A DNA stretch of 64,000 bases from CBDBES01 sp965204465 (GCA_965204465.1 CBDBES010000002.1:930001-994000), one strand, 5' to 3'. Numbered from the stretch's first letter, positions 1 through 9,916 are shown. Numbers and translations: made by a program. Notes: a model not told the origin generated them from the letters alone.

Positions 1-1626
1 TGTGGTAAGAGCTTTTGATACACTACCTAATTGCTTCATTAATAATTGAGTATCTGGTTCTTGAGAATGCTTTCTGGAATAAGCGGCCCAACGTTCCCTC
101 ATTGTTTCAGCTGTCATAAAAATATTTTCTTCATGTGCTTTTTTAAATGAAGCTTCCAGGGAAGTAGAAGCGTTTGCCTTGATCTTTTCGATTTCTTTTG
201 GAAGTATATTAGAATCATTCAGTAGTTTTTCTTCGTATGACTTCAAGGTTGGTTTACAATTTTTAATGATTTCATACATTAATGGCTGGGTAAAGGCTGG
301 TTCATCTATTTCATTATGTCCTCTTTTTCTATAACAAATAAGATCGATCAAAATATCTTTTTTAAATGTATTTCTATATTTCATTGCCAGCTTCATTACT
401 TTATAACATGCCTCAGGATCATTTGCATTTACATGAAAGATAGGCACTTGGAAACCTTTGGCCAGATCAGTTGCGTATAGAGTAGACCTGTATTCCACAG
501 GGACAGTAGTAAATCCAATTTGATTATTGAATACAATATGAATGCAACCTCCTGTAGAAAAACCTTCTAAATTAGAAAGATTTAATGTCTCAGAGACCAC
601 CCCTTGTCCCACAAAAGCGGCATCCCCATGAACCAGTACACCAATGAATTTCTCTTTTTTTATATCATTTAAAATTGTTTGTCTGGCTCTCACAGAACCC
701 AGAACTACTGGATTGACGGCCTCTAAATGGCTTGGGTTAAAAGCCAGGGATAGTTTAATTTTCTTACCAGATTTAGTGGTCCTGTAGTTAGAGTATCCTA
801 GATGATATTTCACATCTGAATATTCAGTTGTTTGGGGATCAAATTTTTCCTCAAATTCTGCAAAAATCAAACTAGCTGGTTTTTCCATTATATTTACAAG
901 AACGTTCAGTCTACCTCTATGCGCCATTCCTAATACCAGCCCTTCCACATTCAAGTTAAGTGCCTCATTGATCAATGTATCTAACATTGGAATAAAGGTT
1001 TCTCCTCCTTCTAAAGAAAATCTTTTTTTGGCTATATACTTCTTAGCCAGAAATTTCTCAAAATAGTCAGCATGAACCAATTTGTCATAAAGTCTTAATT
1101 TTATCTCTTTAGGCAAGGGTTGATTATGCTCTTTCGATTCAATCTGGTCCTGCAACCAGGTACGTTCTGTCTCATTTATGAGATAATAATGTTCATATCC
1201 AACGGTATCACAATAAATTTTTTCAAACTGTGTGATCAGGTCTTTTAATTTAGTCTTACCAAGCCAGGATATACCATGTTCATAACTACTTTCAATATCT
1301 TTATTCGTGACAAGCTCTAACTTTTGATTGATTTGATCTCTTTTTGGTTTTAAAATTTCTAATGGATCTAATTTTGCGGCCAGGTGACCATGCGCCCTGT
1401 ATGTATTCAGAAGGTTCTGAACGCCCATTTCTTTTAAGTAGCCGGGTGGTTTTTCGTCTTTGATCCCTGCGTTTAAAGTAGTAATAGAAGATTTTTCTAT
1501 AGAATGAAAAAAAGAAGACCAATTGGAATTAAGACTAGAAGAATTATTCTTATATTTAGAGTAAATCTCTTCTAGTAATTCAGTATTACTTGAATTTAAT
1601 ATAGTTAAAAAAGATTTGTCGTCCAT
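1..1626 (-). CDS. sucA: 2-oxoglutarate dehydrogenase E1 component, N-terminal 542 codons
   Basis: I translated this from the reverse strand. It starts at ATG 1626 (MDDKSFLTILNSS) and stays open to the window edge, so the C-terminal part, some 40 percent by family length, is missing. The thiamine-dependent E1 of the oxoglutarate dehydrogenase complex decarboxylates 2-oxoglutarate in the TCA cycle. Visible signatures are the N-terminal subunit-binding segment, the GMAHRGRLNVL block, the thiamine diphosphate motif GDAAFVGQG followed by NNQIGFTT, and the RKRGHNEIDEPAFTQP block. Together these separate it from pyruvate dehydrogenase E1. It points away from pgeF on the same strand with a 32-bp gap, so the two could be cotranscribed. 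Confidence 0.95.
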   Translation of the reverse strand, partial: MDDKSFLTILNSSNTELLEEIYSKYKNNSSSLNSNWSSFFHSIEKSSITTLNAGIKDEKPPGYLKEMGVQNLLNTYRAHGHLAAKLDPLEILKPKRDQINQKLELVTNKDIESSYEHGISWLGKTKLKDLITQFEKIYCDTVGYEHYYLINETERTWLQDQIESKEHNQPLPKEIKLRLYDKLVHADYFEKFLAKKYIAKKRFSLEGGETFIPMLDTLINEALNLNVEGLVLGMAHRGRLNVLVNIMEKPASLIFAEFEEKFDPQTTEYSDVKYHLGYSNYRTTKSGKKIKLSLAFNPSHLEAVNPVVLGSVRARQTILNDIKKEKFIGVLVHGDAAFVGQGVVSETLNLSNLEGFSTGGCIHIVFNNQIGFTTVPVEYRSTLYATDLAKGFQVPIFHVNANDPEACYKVMKLAMKYRNTFKKDILIDLICYRKRGHNEIDEPAFTQPLMYEIIKNCKPTLKSYEEKLLNDSNILPKEIEKIKANASTSLEASFKKAHEENIFMTAETMRERWAAYSRKHSQEPDTQLLMKQLGSVSKALTT

Positions 1627-1658
1627 AATATACCTAAAATATTTTACCTCTCCTTACA

Positions 1659-2390
1659 TTAAGGATTCGCCAAAATCACACCTATATTTCTACCTGTGTC
1701 TCCTTTTCTATGACTATATAACTTGTTTGAATGAAACGTATCTTCATCATCCCATATAATTTGTTCTGGATCAATCAATTCTTCTTCAAATTGGGATTTT
1801 AAAATATAACTCATATCCAATTTTTTTTGGGATTTGTTTCCTATAGAAAATTCAGGATCAAATTTAGAATAAACTTCTTGATCGACTTCATAAAAATCAG
1901 CATGAATATGAGGACCTATCCAGAAGAAGAGTTTTTCTTTTTTTAAATGCGGAATTTTTTTCTCAAAAAAATGCATGGTTTGATTTAAAATTTTTTTACT
2001 TAACCCCCTCCAGCCCGCATGGATCACTCCTAAGCATATTTCTTCTGATGACCAAAATAGGATTGGAATACAATCGGCTACTCTTACAGATAGGGCGATA
2101 TTGCTACAATAACTCAAGGCAGAGTCTGCAGTTCCCCAATAAAATTGACTTGCTTTTGAAGTTTTTTCTAAAAAAATACAATCATTTCCATGGGTCTGAT
2201 TCAAAAAAGCAAATTCATGGCCTTTATAATGAGCATTTAAGAAAGAAAAAGAATCTGACAATTCATTCTCTCTATCTACATTAGCATATTCAGAAGGCCT
2301 TCCCCAAAAATCAATTTGATAACTATGGCCTTCATAAGGTTTTATGACCTTCTTATTCAGAGATAAATGTTTCTTGAATTGTGCAGGCAC
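1659..2390 (-). CDS. pgeF: Laccase-domain (YfiH/PgeF) family protein
   Basis: This 243-aa protein is of normal length for the family once called multicopper polyphenol oxidase, now described as a peptidoglycan-editing or purine-nucleoside enzyme. Visible metal-site motifs are NQTHGN, ADCIPILF and the hallmark HAGWRGL, plus a late MSYILKSQFEEE block. No start other than GTG at 2390 gives full length; it lies 2 bp past the stop of the upstream CDGSH gene, which suggests translational coupling. The family assignment is firm. The physiological substrate in this organism cannot be read from sequence. Confidence 0.88.
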   Translation of the reverse strand: MPAQFKKHLSLNKKVIKPYEGHSYQIDFWGRPSEYANVDRENELSDSFSFLNAHYKGHEFAFLNQTHGNDCIFLEKTSKASQFYWGTADSALSYCSNIALSVRVADCIPILFWSSEEICLGVIHAGWRGLSKKILNQTMHFFEKKIPHLKKEKLFFWIGPHIHADFYEVDQEVYSKFDPEFSIGNKSQKKLDMSYILKSQFEEELIDPEQIIWDDEDTFHSNKLYSHRKGDTGRNIGVILANP

Positions 2391-2392
2391 TT

Positions 2393-2632
2393 TTAGATAT
2401 CTCTGTGCGTTCCATCACAAAAAGGTTTTTCTTTGGTATGCTTACACATGCAAAGAGCAAATCTCTTTTCTTTCTCAACTTTGAATTCTACTGGGGCAAA
2501 ACCAGTTTTCTCATGAGAACCATCACAAAAAGGCTGATTCTTAGAATAACCACAAGCACACCAATAGTAAATTCCTTCTTTAAGGTTTAACCCAATCGAT
2601 TTTTTTTCTGGAATATTTGGCTTTAAGTCCAT
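2393..2632 (-). CDS. CDGSH iron-sulfur protein with two motifs
   Basis: A 79-aa protein with two zinc-finger-like CDGSH motifs (CxCG...PFCDGSH and CMCKH...PFCDGTH). Each motif should bind a 2Fe-2S cluster through three Cys and one His. It has no membrane anchor, unlike mitoNEET, so it is the small soluble tandem type common in bacteria. Such proteins are thought to carry electrons or clusters. The gene is the first of a tight minus-strand group with the pgeF-like gene. Confidence 0.85.
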   Translation of the reverse strand: MDLKPNIPEKKSIGLNLKEGIYYWCACGYSKNQPFCDGSHEKTGFAPVEFKVEKEKRFALCMCKHTKEKPFCDGTHRDI

Positions 2633-2692
2633 TCTATAAGTTTAAAATATAAGCTCTTTGTATTGTCAAGCATAATTTCGGGTTACTGCAAT

Positions 2693-3140
2693 AACCAATG
2701 CCGTTAGGCTGTACTTTGTACACATATCTTACGAGCCTATGCCTCAACACAGAAGAATAATTTACTACATTGTAATCTATATCGTATTTTTTGTTCCCGA
2801 AGGTTTTTTGATATTTTTTCTCGAAAATACGAAATAATTTCCTAATTTCCTGATCTATACAAGCTTTTCCCGTATCATTTTGCTAAAATTGAAGGTTATT
2901 GCCTGTTTCATTACCTCTTTACGAGTCTCCCATTCTGATTTCTTGTGTATCCTTAAATCAGAAGCATTTGCCTTGATTTTAGTTCCATCTACAGAAAAGG
3001 ATTCATATCAATTGTATCCAAAAGCTTAACAAATACATAAATTTCGTGATTCTTATCAAGATTGTCTCCCAGAGTACGGGAAAACATCATAAGTTGATCT
3101 CTATCGCTTTGTGCAAATCTATTGTTCATGGGACATAAAA
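2693..3140 (-). mobile_element. IS remnant (copy A), transposase with its middle and C-terminal catalytic part deleted
   Basis: The reverse strand reads as a broken transposase: a start (MNNRFAQSDRDQ-like), then FSRTLGDNLDKNHEIYVF. After a frameshift comes VDGTKIKANAS, typical of IS1182/IS5-type enzymes, then a direct jump to the C-terminal FNFSKMIREKLV and stop. The same left end, C-terminus, 3' tail and N-terminus occur in copy B at 38660-39320, where a different middle part is missing. The element fills the whole gap between the CDGSH gene and the lipase. A TTGACA hexamer at 3167-3172, just outside its right end, could act as a -35 box for the lipase gene. Confidence 0.75.
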
Positions 3141-3200
3141 AATATTGTAGATTCTATAAAAAAGTCTTGACACAATATATTCTGTTTAAGAAAATGATTC

Positions 3201-4649
3201 ATGAAAAATTTGATACAATATTTAATTCTGATTTATTTATTTACGCTTCCATTTGCATGTAAGTCTAACGAAGAAGCTCAAGAAGAAACAAATGGAATTC
3301 TAAAAAGCGAAGAAACTCCAGAAGAAACAAATGGAATTCTAAAAAGCGAAGAAACTCCAGAAGAAACAAATGGAATTCTAAAAAGCGAAGAAACTCCAGA
3401 AGAAACAAATGAAACTCTTTCGGCAGAAATAGAACAGTTGGGTACTCTTTCAATAGAGACCATTAAAAATATATTGATGGCATCAGGTCCTCTAGATGTC
3501 TCACGGTTTTTAGGAAGCCTGGGATTAGAAATAAATTCTTTTATGTATAGCATAGACTTTTATAAAGTCATTTATGATGTCGAATTTAATGGAAATACCT
3601 TTAAAGCCTCTGCATTGATCGTGGTACCCCAAAGAGGTGATACAGAATTATCTCTGGTCTCTGTTCAGCATAGAACCATAAATGCAAATAGATTAAGGCC
3701 TTCTAATTGGAACTTTATCTTAGGTCTAAGTGAACAAACTCTTCCAGAGAGTTTTTTGGACTCGATCGTAGGAGGACATCTGGCGGTAGAAATAGATTAT
3801 ATTGGATTCGGGGATTCAGCAGATACTTTTGATGTTCATCCTTATCATGTGGCAGATGCCTATGCAGCAGATGGAATTGCTGCCATTAAGGTGGCCAGGT
3901 GGTTTGCTGAAAATAACAATATAAAATTAAATGGAAATTTATTTTTAAGAGGGTACTCTGAAGGTGGTTTTGCTACTCTTGCCCTGCAAAGAAAAATTGA
4001 AGAGAATGCAGAACTTTTAAGAGAAATGAATATTACTGCTGTGGCAGCGGGTGCAGGGGCCTACGACCTTCTATATACTTCATCAGAATTCATTTCAGGT
4101 CGGTTTTCAGGTAACATCCTGCCCGTACCTTCTTATATCCTATATGCTTATTTAAGCTATGAGCAAACCTATGACTGGGATAAAAATAGGTTTAGTAGTA
4201 TATTCCAGGTAAATGAATCCATGATCCGACCTTTATTCGATGGTTCAAAGAAAACAACAGAAATCGATTCACAATTATCGAATATAATTGATGAACTTTT
4301 ACATCCAGCTGCTATAACCGGGCTGAGTAATCCGAATATCATAGAAACAAATGAAATGATAGCAATTAAAGACTTGAAATTAAAACTCAGGCAAAATTCC
4401 GTACACTCTGGTTGGGAACCAGAAGCGCCCATAAGACTCTATGTATGTACCAATGATGATATTGTTCCTTCCGGAAATACGCTAGTTCATGCAAAAGGAT
4501 TGGTAGAAGAGAATATAGTAACTCCAGAGGAACATGTTAATCTACCTAAAAAAGAGTCTGCTATTGTAGAAGAAGATGATGTTTCACAGAGACATTCCAA
4601 TTGTTCATTATACGCATCCCCTATAACAGAATGGTTCAATAAATTCTGA
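3201..4649 (+). CDS. Secreted alpha/beta-hydrolase lipoprotein (secretory-lipase-like)
   Basis: This 482-aa protein starts with a lipoprotein signal ending in LPFAC, with Cys20 as the predicted lipid site. A Glu-rich linker of three near-perfect 13-residue repeats follows, then a hydrolase domain. The nucleophile motif is GYSEGG (Ser about 253), with a later NDDIVPSG segment for the acid and RHSNC for the His. The order resembles the secretory lipase / prolyl-oligopeptidase-like group. It probably acts in the periplasm or on the cell surface; the substrate is unknown. It lies directly after IS remnant copy A and convergent to nothing, with guaB 67 bp downstream. Confidence 0.75.
   Translation: MKNLIQYLILIYLFTLPFACKSNEEAQEETNGILKSEETPEETNGILKSEETPEETNGILKSEETPEETNETLSAEIEQLGTLSIETIKNILMASGPLDVSRFLGSLGLEINSFMYSIDFYKVIYDVEFNGNTFKASALIVVPQRGDTELSLVSVQHRTINANRLRPSNWNFILGLSEQTLPESFLDSIVGGHLAVEIDYIGFGDSADTFDVHPYHVADAYAADGIAAIKVARWFAENNNIKLNGNLFLRGYSEGGFATLALQRKIEENAELLREMNITAVAAGAGAYDLLYTSSEFISGRFSGNILPVPSYILYAYLSYEQTYDWDKNRFSSIFQVNESMIRPLFDGSKKTTEIDSQLSNIIDELLHPAAITGLSNPNIIETNEMIAIKDLKLKLRQNSVHSGWEPEAPIRLYVCTNDDIVPSGNTLVHAKGLVEENIVTPEEHVNLPKKESAIVEEDDVSQRHSNCSLYASPITEWFNKF
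3282..3398 (+). repeat. Three 39-bp in-frame tandem repeats
   Basis: Units 3282-3320, 3321-3359 and 3360-3398 are essentially identical, and a partial fourth begins at 3399. They encode the 13-residue unit EETNGILKSEETP just after the lipidated Cys. The period is a multiple of three, so copy-number change alters linker length without a frameshift. Confidence 0.95.
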
Positions 4650-4716
4650 AACTCTTTTCCTTTCTAATTACTTAATTTATTGACAGCATGTTTACTGTCT
4701 TTTTAAAGCATATCTT

Positions 4717-6228
4717 ATGCCTCTTAAAGATGGCTTTTCGGCAAAAGATTTTTTCAAGAAAGAAGTAGATGGAATTACCTTTGGAGATTTCATTCTACTT
4801 CCAGGATACATAGACTTTCTTCCCCAAGATGTCGCATTAAATACAAGAATATCTTCTAAGATCAGTATTGAAAATCCATTCATTTCATCTCCTATGGATA
4901 CGGTCACAGAAAGCAAAATGGCAATTTCTTTGGCTTTATTGGGAGGCATCGGTATTATCCATAGTAATCTAAGTGTTGAAGAACAGTCTAAGGAAATTGA
5001 AAAAGTAAAGCGATTTAAAAATGGTTTCATTTCAGATCCTATTACCCTATCCCCGCATCATTTGATCGAAGACATTCATAAGATAAAGGAAAAATATGGC
5101 TTTTCAGGAATCCCTATCACAGAAGATGGAACATTAAAAACAAAATTGGTAGGGATTGTTACGAATAGAGATATTGACTTTGAAACAGATATAAAAAAAT
5201 CTCTTAAAGAGATCATGACCACTGACCTTATCACAGCGCCTTCTGAAGTCACTTTAGAAGAAGCGAATGAAACTCTTAATATATCTAAAAAGGGGAAATT
5301 ACCTATTATAGACAAAAAAGGAATACTCATTTCTCTAATATGTAGAACAGACTTAAAGAAAAATCAAGAATTTCCACAGGCCAGCAAAGATGACCAGAAG
5401 AGGCTTCTGGTGGGTGCATCTGTTTCCACTCATGACAAAGACAGAGAAAGAATAGAGACCGTTCTACAGAAAGGTACTGACCTTTTAGTGATCGACTCCG
5501 CACAGGGATATTCTTCTTTTCAGATCGATTTGATCAAAGAACTTAAAAAAAAGCATCCTCAAGTCGATATCATGGCAGGTAATGTGGTTACCAAAGAGCA
5601 GAGTGAGGCATTGATCAAAGCAGGGGCCGATTCATTGCGTATAGGAATGGGGCCCGGTTCTACTTGTATTACGCAAGAGACAATGGCCTGTGGCAGGGCT
5701 CAGATCAGCGCCATTTATTCCACTGCGATGCTGGCCAAGGAATATAATATTCCAGTTATCGCCGATGGAGGAATCACCAATATAGGAGATATTTTAAAGG
5801 CATTAAGTGTGGGTGCGTCTGCAGTTATGATGGGATCTCTTTTGGCGGGTACGCAAGAAGCTCCTGGTGAATATTTTTATAAAGAAGGTATACGTCTTAA
5901 AAAATACAGAGGCATGGCTTCTTCGGAAGCAATGAAAAATAATCATGGTAGCAATCGATACTTTACAAGAGAAAATTCGATCCATGTAGCGCAGGGAGTT
6001 TCTGGTTCTGTGATTGACAGGGGTTCTATATATGATTTTATACCCTATTTGATACAAGGCATAAAACATGCTTTTCAGGATATAGGTAAACGAAATATTA
6101 AAGAGCTGCATAAGAGTCTTTATAATGGAGACCTTAGGTTTGAAAAGAGAACCCATACGGCTCAGATTCAAGGTAAAGTGCATAGTTTATATTCCTATAA
6201 GAAACCAATCATAGGAACTGACTCATAA
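4717..6228 (+). CDS. guaB: IMP dehydrogenase
   Basis: A 503-aa enzyme that oxidises IMP to XMP, the committed step to GMP. The TIM barrel begins with FGDFILLPGY and SSPMDTVTE. It is interrupted by two CBS domains (roughly residues 100-215) and resumes with the substrate loop GMGPGSTCITQ carrying the catalytic Cys, then ADGGI, the GSLLAG phosphate site and the flap RYFTREN. Length and motif order are normal. It stands between the lipase and the glycosidase-like gene on the same strand. The Shine-Dalgarno sequence is weak. Confidence 0.97.
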   Translation: MPLKDGFSAKDFFKKEVDGITFGDFILLPGYIDFLPQDVALNTRISSKISIENPFISSPMDTVTESKMAISLALLGGIGIIHSNLSVEEQSKEIEKVKRFKNGFISDPITLSPHHLIEDIHKIKEKYGFSGIPITEDGTLKTKLVGIVTNRDIDFETDIKKSLKEIMTTDLITAPSEVTLEEANETLNISKKGKLPIIDKKGILISLICRTDLKKNQEFPQASKDDQKRLLVGASVSTHDKDRERIETVLQKGTDLLVIDSAQGYSSFQIDLIKELKKKHPQVDIMAGNVVTKEQSEALIKAGADSLRIGMGPGSTCITQETMACGRAQISAIYSTAMLAKEYNIPVIADGGITNIGDILKALSVGASAVMMGSLLAGTQEAPGEYFYKEGIRLKKYRGMASSEAMKNNHGSNRYFTRENSIHVAQGVSGSVIDRGSIYDFIPYLIQGIKHAFQDIGKRNIKELHKSLYNGDLRFEKRTHTAQIQGKVHSLYSYKKPIIGTDS

Positions 6229-6252
6229 ATGCTTTCCCTTCTTTTTTAAAAG

Positions 6253-8289
6253 ATGATCTCATTGAAAGCCTTTTTTAAGATTACAGTTTTTCTATTTTAT
6301 GCTCTGGAGATAAATGCAAATTATTTTACAGATGACTTGTATTCTATAGCTGTTGATTCTTCTGGAAATGTATTTCTAAAGGGACATAAAGAGAAAGGGA
6401 TTAAAGAACGGGAATGGGAAAAGGTGAGCAAAGTAGAGGTGGAAAAATATTCAGAGGCATATCTTCCAGAAAGATTTTCTTTGCGGTGGGGGAAAAGAAC
6501 AGAATTACTACTGAATCTTAAGCATAGAGGATTATATCGTTCCTATGATATGGGGAGGGTCTGGGAAAATATTCCTTCTACCTTAAAAAGAGAAGTTGAT
6601 TTTGATAAGAAAGCAAAAAGAAAAATAACTTCTATTGATCCAATTCATAAATTTTTATTACATAAGCATAATATTTTGTACAGAAGGGGAGGCTCAAAAT
6701 TTATAGAAGTTTCCCATAATTTAAGCAAGACTGAATATTTTACGGCAATTCTATCCACAAAGGATCATATTTACTTGGGAACTTCTACCAATGGACTTTA
6801 TAAGGCGTCTTTCCCTCAGAAAAAGAAAAAAATATTTTTCCGCAAATTTTCCAAGGGACTGCCTTTTATCCCACATAACCAAAATGTCAATTTTTATGAA
6901 GAGATACAAAGCATACATCGTAGCGTAAAAGGAGATCTATATGTAGGAACGGGCATCCAAGGTGGTTTATATGTTTTAAAAAAAGGAAAATCTGTTTTTA
7001 AATTCATTTCACTTCTTTTTCCAAAGGAAGAAATACTGGATATCTATCAAATTACTTCTTCCAGGGATGGAAAAATTCTTTGGCTATCCACTTCTATGGG
7101 ACTATTTATTCTAAGAGAAAGGCCATTGCATAAAGATGGGTACCATATAAAACATATTTCGTTAGAAGAGATACTGAATACTGGTTTGAAAGAAATTAGC
7201 ATTTTGATGATAGCACATTCTAAAATAAAATCTCTATATGCATGGTTCAGAAGGCCCCCTTTTTTGAACGATGCCTCTAAGAGAAATAGGATCCATTCTG
7301 CAAGTTTTAAAAAACTTTTTTATTCGTCTGGTTCTGATTGGAAAAATAAATATAGTCATATCAAAAAAATATTTAAGAGAAATATTTATAATGGAATTGT
7401 AATTGATGTTAAAGATGATTTTGGTTATATAAGATATCCCTCTAAAGTATTATTTGCCAATAGAATAGGTTCTGTAAAACCGACTTATGATCTGACTGAA
7501 CTCGTTCAATTAGCCCATCAAAATAATCAATGGGTAACTGCAAGGATTGTCGTATTCAAAGACCCCGTTCTATTTAAAGTTCCTGGTTATGCAATATTGA
7601 ATAAAATAACAAGAAAACCCTGGATCGGGAACCAGAGAGAAAGATGGGTTGATCCCTATAATCAATTTTTAGCTCAGGAGTATTATGTTCCACTAGTCAA
7701 AGAACTAGAGAATTTAAATGTAGATGAAATACAATTAGATTATATCAGGTTTCCCTCGGATGGGGATGTTTGGAATACCAAATATTCGCATAAGAAGTCA
7801 TTATCCATTTATTCTTCCGAGGCTCTGGAAAACTTTTTATACAAGGTGCGTTTGGCAACAGAACTGCCTATTAGTTTAGATATTTATGGTTATAATGGGA
7901 TATATAAGGCTCCTGGGTTGATTGGGCAGGACATTGAGTCTTATGGCCGCCATTCGGATATAGTGGCGCCTATGTTATATAGCTCTCATTTTGGGGATTC
8001 TTATTTAACCCACCTTGCAAAAAGAGACAGAACATATTCACTTCTGCTTCATTGCGCTAAAAGGTACCAGCATTTAGCCAAGGGTTCTTTCATAGTACGT
8101 CCCTGGCTGCAGGCCTTTCCTATGAAAACAGCGATCTGGGGATATGGGGAAAAATATTTCTTAGATCAGGTGTATGCTATTCAAAAAGAAAAAACCAATG
8201 GGTTCATGTTCTGGGGCGCTATGACTCATATCTTAAAGGCAGAGAAAGCTTTGGAAAAAATATCTAATCCTTTGCCTGGTAAGAACTAA
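6253..8289 (+). CDS. Exported beta-propeller protein with DUF4015 glycoside-hydrolase-like domain
   Basis: This 678-aa protein has an N-terminal signal peptide (about 1-22). Residues about 30-300 contain propeller-like strands (RGLYRSYDMGRVWENI, IYLGTSTNGLYKASF, LYVGTGIQGGLYVLK, ILWLSTSMGLFIL). From about 375 a TIM-barrel-like domain of the DUF4015 family follows, with GIVIDVKDDFGYIRYPS, DEIQLDYIRFPSDG, ISLDIYGYNG and DIVAPMLYSSHFG. DUF4015 is a putative glycosyl hydrolase; its substrate is not established. The C-terminal 26 bp overlap the convergent TPR gene. Confidence 0.8.
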   Translation: MISLKAFFKITVFLFYALEINANYFTDDLYSIAVDSSGNVFLKGHKEKGIKEREWEKVSKVEVEKYSEAYLPERFSLRWGKRTELLLNLKHRGLYRSYDMGRVWENIPSTLKREVDFDKKAKRKITSIDPIHKFLLHKHNILYRRGGSKFIEVSHNLSKTEYFTAILSTKDHIYLGTSTNGLYKASFPQKKKKIFFRKFSKGLPFIPHNQNVNFYEEIQSIHRSVKGDLYVGTGIQGGLYVLKKGKSVFKFISLLFPKEEILDIYQITSSRDGKILWLSTSMGLFILRERPLHKDGYHIKHISLEEILNTGLKEISILMIAHSKIKSLYAWFRRPPFLNDASKRNRIHSASFKKLFYSSGSDWKNKYSHIKKIFKRNIYNGIVIDVKDDFGYIRYPSKVLFANRIGSVKPTYDLTELVQLAHQNNQWVTARIVVFKDPVLFKVPGYAILNKITRKPWIGNQRERWVDPYNQFLAQEYYVPLVKELENLNVDEIQLDYIRFPSDGDVWNTKYSHKKSLSIYSSEALENFLYKVRLATELPISLDIYGYNGIYKAPGLIGQDIESYGRHSDIVAPMLYSSHFGDSYLTHLAKRDRTYSLLLHCAKRYQHLAKGSFIVRPWLQAFPMKTAIWGYGEKYFLDQVYAIQKEKTNGFMFWGAMTHILKAEKALEKISNPLPGKN

Positions 8290-9151
8290 AGTAAAAATTA
8301 CGTAGATCTGCAATTCTTAATCGTGAGGAAGAAGCGTATGGGCTGTTCTTAAATTCAAGTACTTTTTCATAAGCCTTGATAGCCTTATCATAGTCATTGT
8401 GTATGGGGGATAGCTCTAATATTTTTCCTAAAAAATACCAGCCCTTATCTTTTGATAGATATTCAATTTCAGAATCGTCCTCTATTTGCAGTATAGGCAA
8501 GATAGATTCCAGGGCGGATTCATATTTTTTTTCTCTTAAAAAAAACGTGGTCAATTTGATTCTGGCTTTAAGAGCCCATATTGAATCAGGATATTGAACA
8601 GTCAGAATTGAATAATGTTCTTTCGCTAGCTCCAGATATTTTTTCTTTTCAGATAATGGAAATGCATTTTGAACATAATGATCCTCCCAGCCTTGGGATA
8701 ATTTGAAATATGCCTTGGCCCTGTAATTTGGAGTAATATCTTCTATTCTATTCGATATACCCTCTTCGCTACCTGTATATGCTTTTAGATAGAGCAGAGC
8801 AACAGACGCCTCTTCATTCATCGCCAATGTAAAGTATTTTTCAGCCTTTTCATAATCTTTGAGGCCCATATAATAATGCCCCATTCTTAAATAAGATGCT
8901 GGACTACCCTCAGAAGATCCGGTGGTTTCATCTGGATTTACCACTTCGAATTCGCTGGTTTCTATATTTTGGATTATGGGATCCTTTGTGGGTACGTCTT
9001 CAGAAACAGAATTTTTATTTATGGACGGATCTTTTGATGGGGTGTATTGACTTATTTTGAAAGGAATAAACGTTTCATGGTTTACTTCTTTTGCCAGAAT
9101 AGAAAAACTTTGGATGATGAATGATAAAAAAAATAGAAGGATCAAAAGCAT
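8264..9151 (-). CDS. Exported TPR-repeat protein
   Basis: A 295-aa protein with a hydrophobic N-terminal signal (about 1-21). A low-complexity linker to about residue 80 precedes TPR-type helices: SYLRMGHYYMGLKDYEKAEKYF, HYSILTVQYPDSIWALKARIKL and DYDKAIKAYEKVLEFKNSPYA. The layout resembles YbgF/BamD-like periplasmic scaffolds, but no family-defining motif is visible. It is cotranscribed with the upstream membrane protein (4-bp gap) and overlaps the preceding convergent gene by 26 bp. Confidence 0.65.
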   Translation of the reverse strand: MLLILLFFLSFIIQSFSILAKEVNHETFIPFKISQYTPSKDPSINKNSVSEDVPTKDPIIQNIETSEFEVVNPDETTGSSEGSPASYLRMGHYYMGLKDYEKAEKYFTLAMNEEASVALLYLKAYTGSEEGISNRIEDITPNYRAKAYFKLSQGWEDHYVQNAFPLSEKKKYLELAKEHYSILTVQYPDSIWALKARIKLTTFFLREKKYESALESILPILQIEDDSEIEYLSKDKGWYFLGKILELSPIHNDYDKAIKAYEKVLEFKNSPYASSSRLRIADLRNFYFSSYQAKD

Positions 9152-9155
9152 ATAT

Positions 9156-9713
9156 TCATTCCAGAAAATTCAATTGATCCATTGGCCTATTCATTTTTTT
9201 CTTTTTTTTATTTTTGATAATATCCATTTCAAATGAATTTTCTGTATTCTCTCTTTTTTGGCTTGTACCTGTAAAGTCAGAATAATCTGGTAGATCTATA
9301 GAGTCATCCTCTTCATTAATAATGGGAAATTCATTTTTCGTTCTAAGAGGATCATCGGGTAATAAAAAACTATCTTTTTCACCTTGCAAATGACCCTTTA
9401 TGTTTTGTTTTGGCTTTCGATAGAGAAGTTTTTTTTCTGTTTCAGAAAAAGAATCATATTCAATGTCTTCCACTAGTTTTCTTTGTTTTTTATTTTCTTC
9501 TCTGAGTTTTTCAAGATAAAATAGATCATCAGATTTTTCTACAGATTGAAAGCCACTTACTTTAGCATCTTCTATCCCCTTAACAATACCCATAATGACA
9601 GCCACTAGACACCCTAAAGCAAAAATGGCAATAGCCATCTTTTGTATTAAAGATTTTATATAAAAAGGTATTTTTTCAATGAGTCTGTCTATTTGTTTAA
9701 GCCATTTATTCAT
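9156..9713 (-). CDS. Small single-span membrane protein, unknown
   Basis: A 185-aa protein with one strong transmembrane stretch at about residues 24-46 (MAIAIFALGCLVAVIMGIV). A charged coiled-coil-like region follows (LEKLREENKKQRKLVEDIEYD), with an acidic then Lys-rich tail. I do not recognise a family. It lies 4 bp upstream of the TPR gene, which suggests a membrane anchor plus a periplasmic partner. Confidence 0.55.
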   Translation of the reverse strand: MNKWLKQIDRLIEKIPFYIKSLIQKMAIAIFALGCLVAVIMGIVKGIEDAKVSGFQSVEKSDDLFYLEKLREENKKQRKLVEDIEYDSFSETEKKLLYRKPKQNIKGHLQGEKDSFLLPDDPLRTKNEFPIINEEDDSIDLPDYSDFTGTSQKRENTENSFEMDIIKNKKKKKMNRPMDQLNFLE

Positions 9714-9916
9714 TTTGCCTCTAAAAAATGGATCATGAACTAAATAATAAATAAATTAAAAATATTATATCCCATTATCGTCTTGTATATTAAAATTTCA
9801 AGCATTAAAATAGTCTTGCCTTATAGAAACCTTTTCACCATACCTTCTGTTTTTTTAAAAAAACGCTTTAATAGTATTTTACACTAAAAGTTGAATGTCA
9901 TTCCACTATATTTATC

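Noticed and set aside
3265..3553. Minus-strand ORFs made of FHLFLLEFLRFLE or VSSGVSSLFRIPF repeats
   Set aside because: They are complements of the 39-bp repeats in the lipase-like gene, not independent genes.
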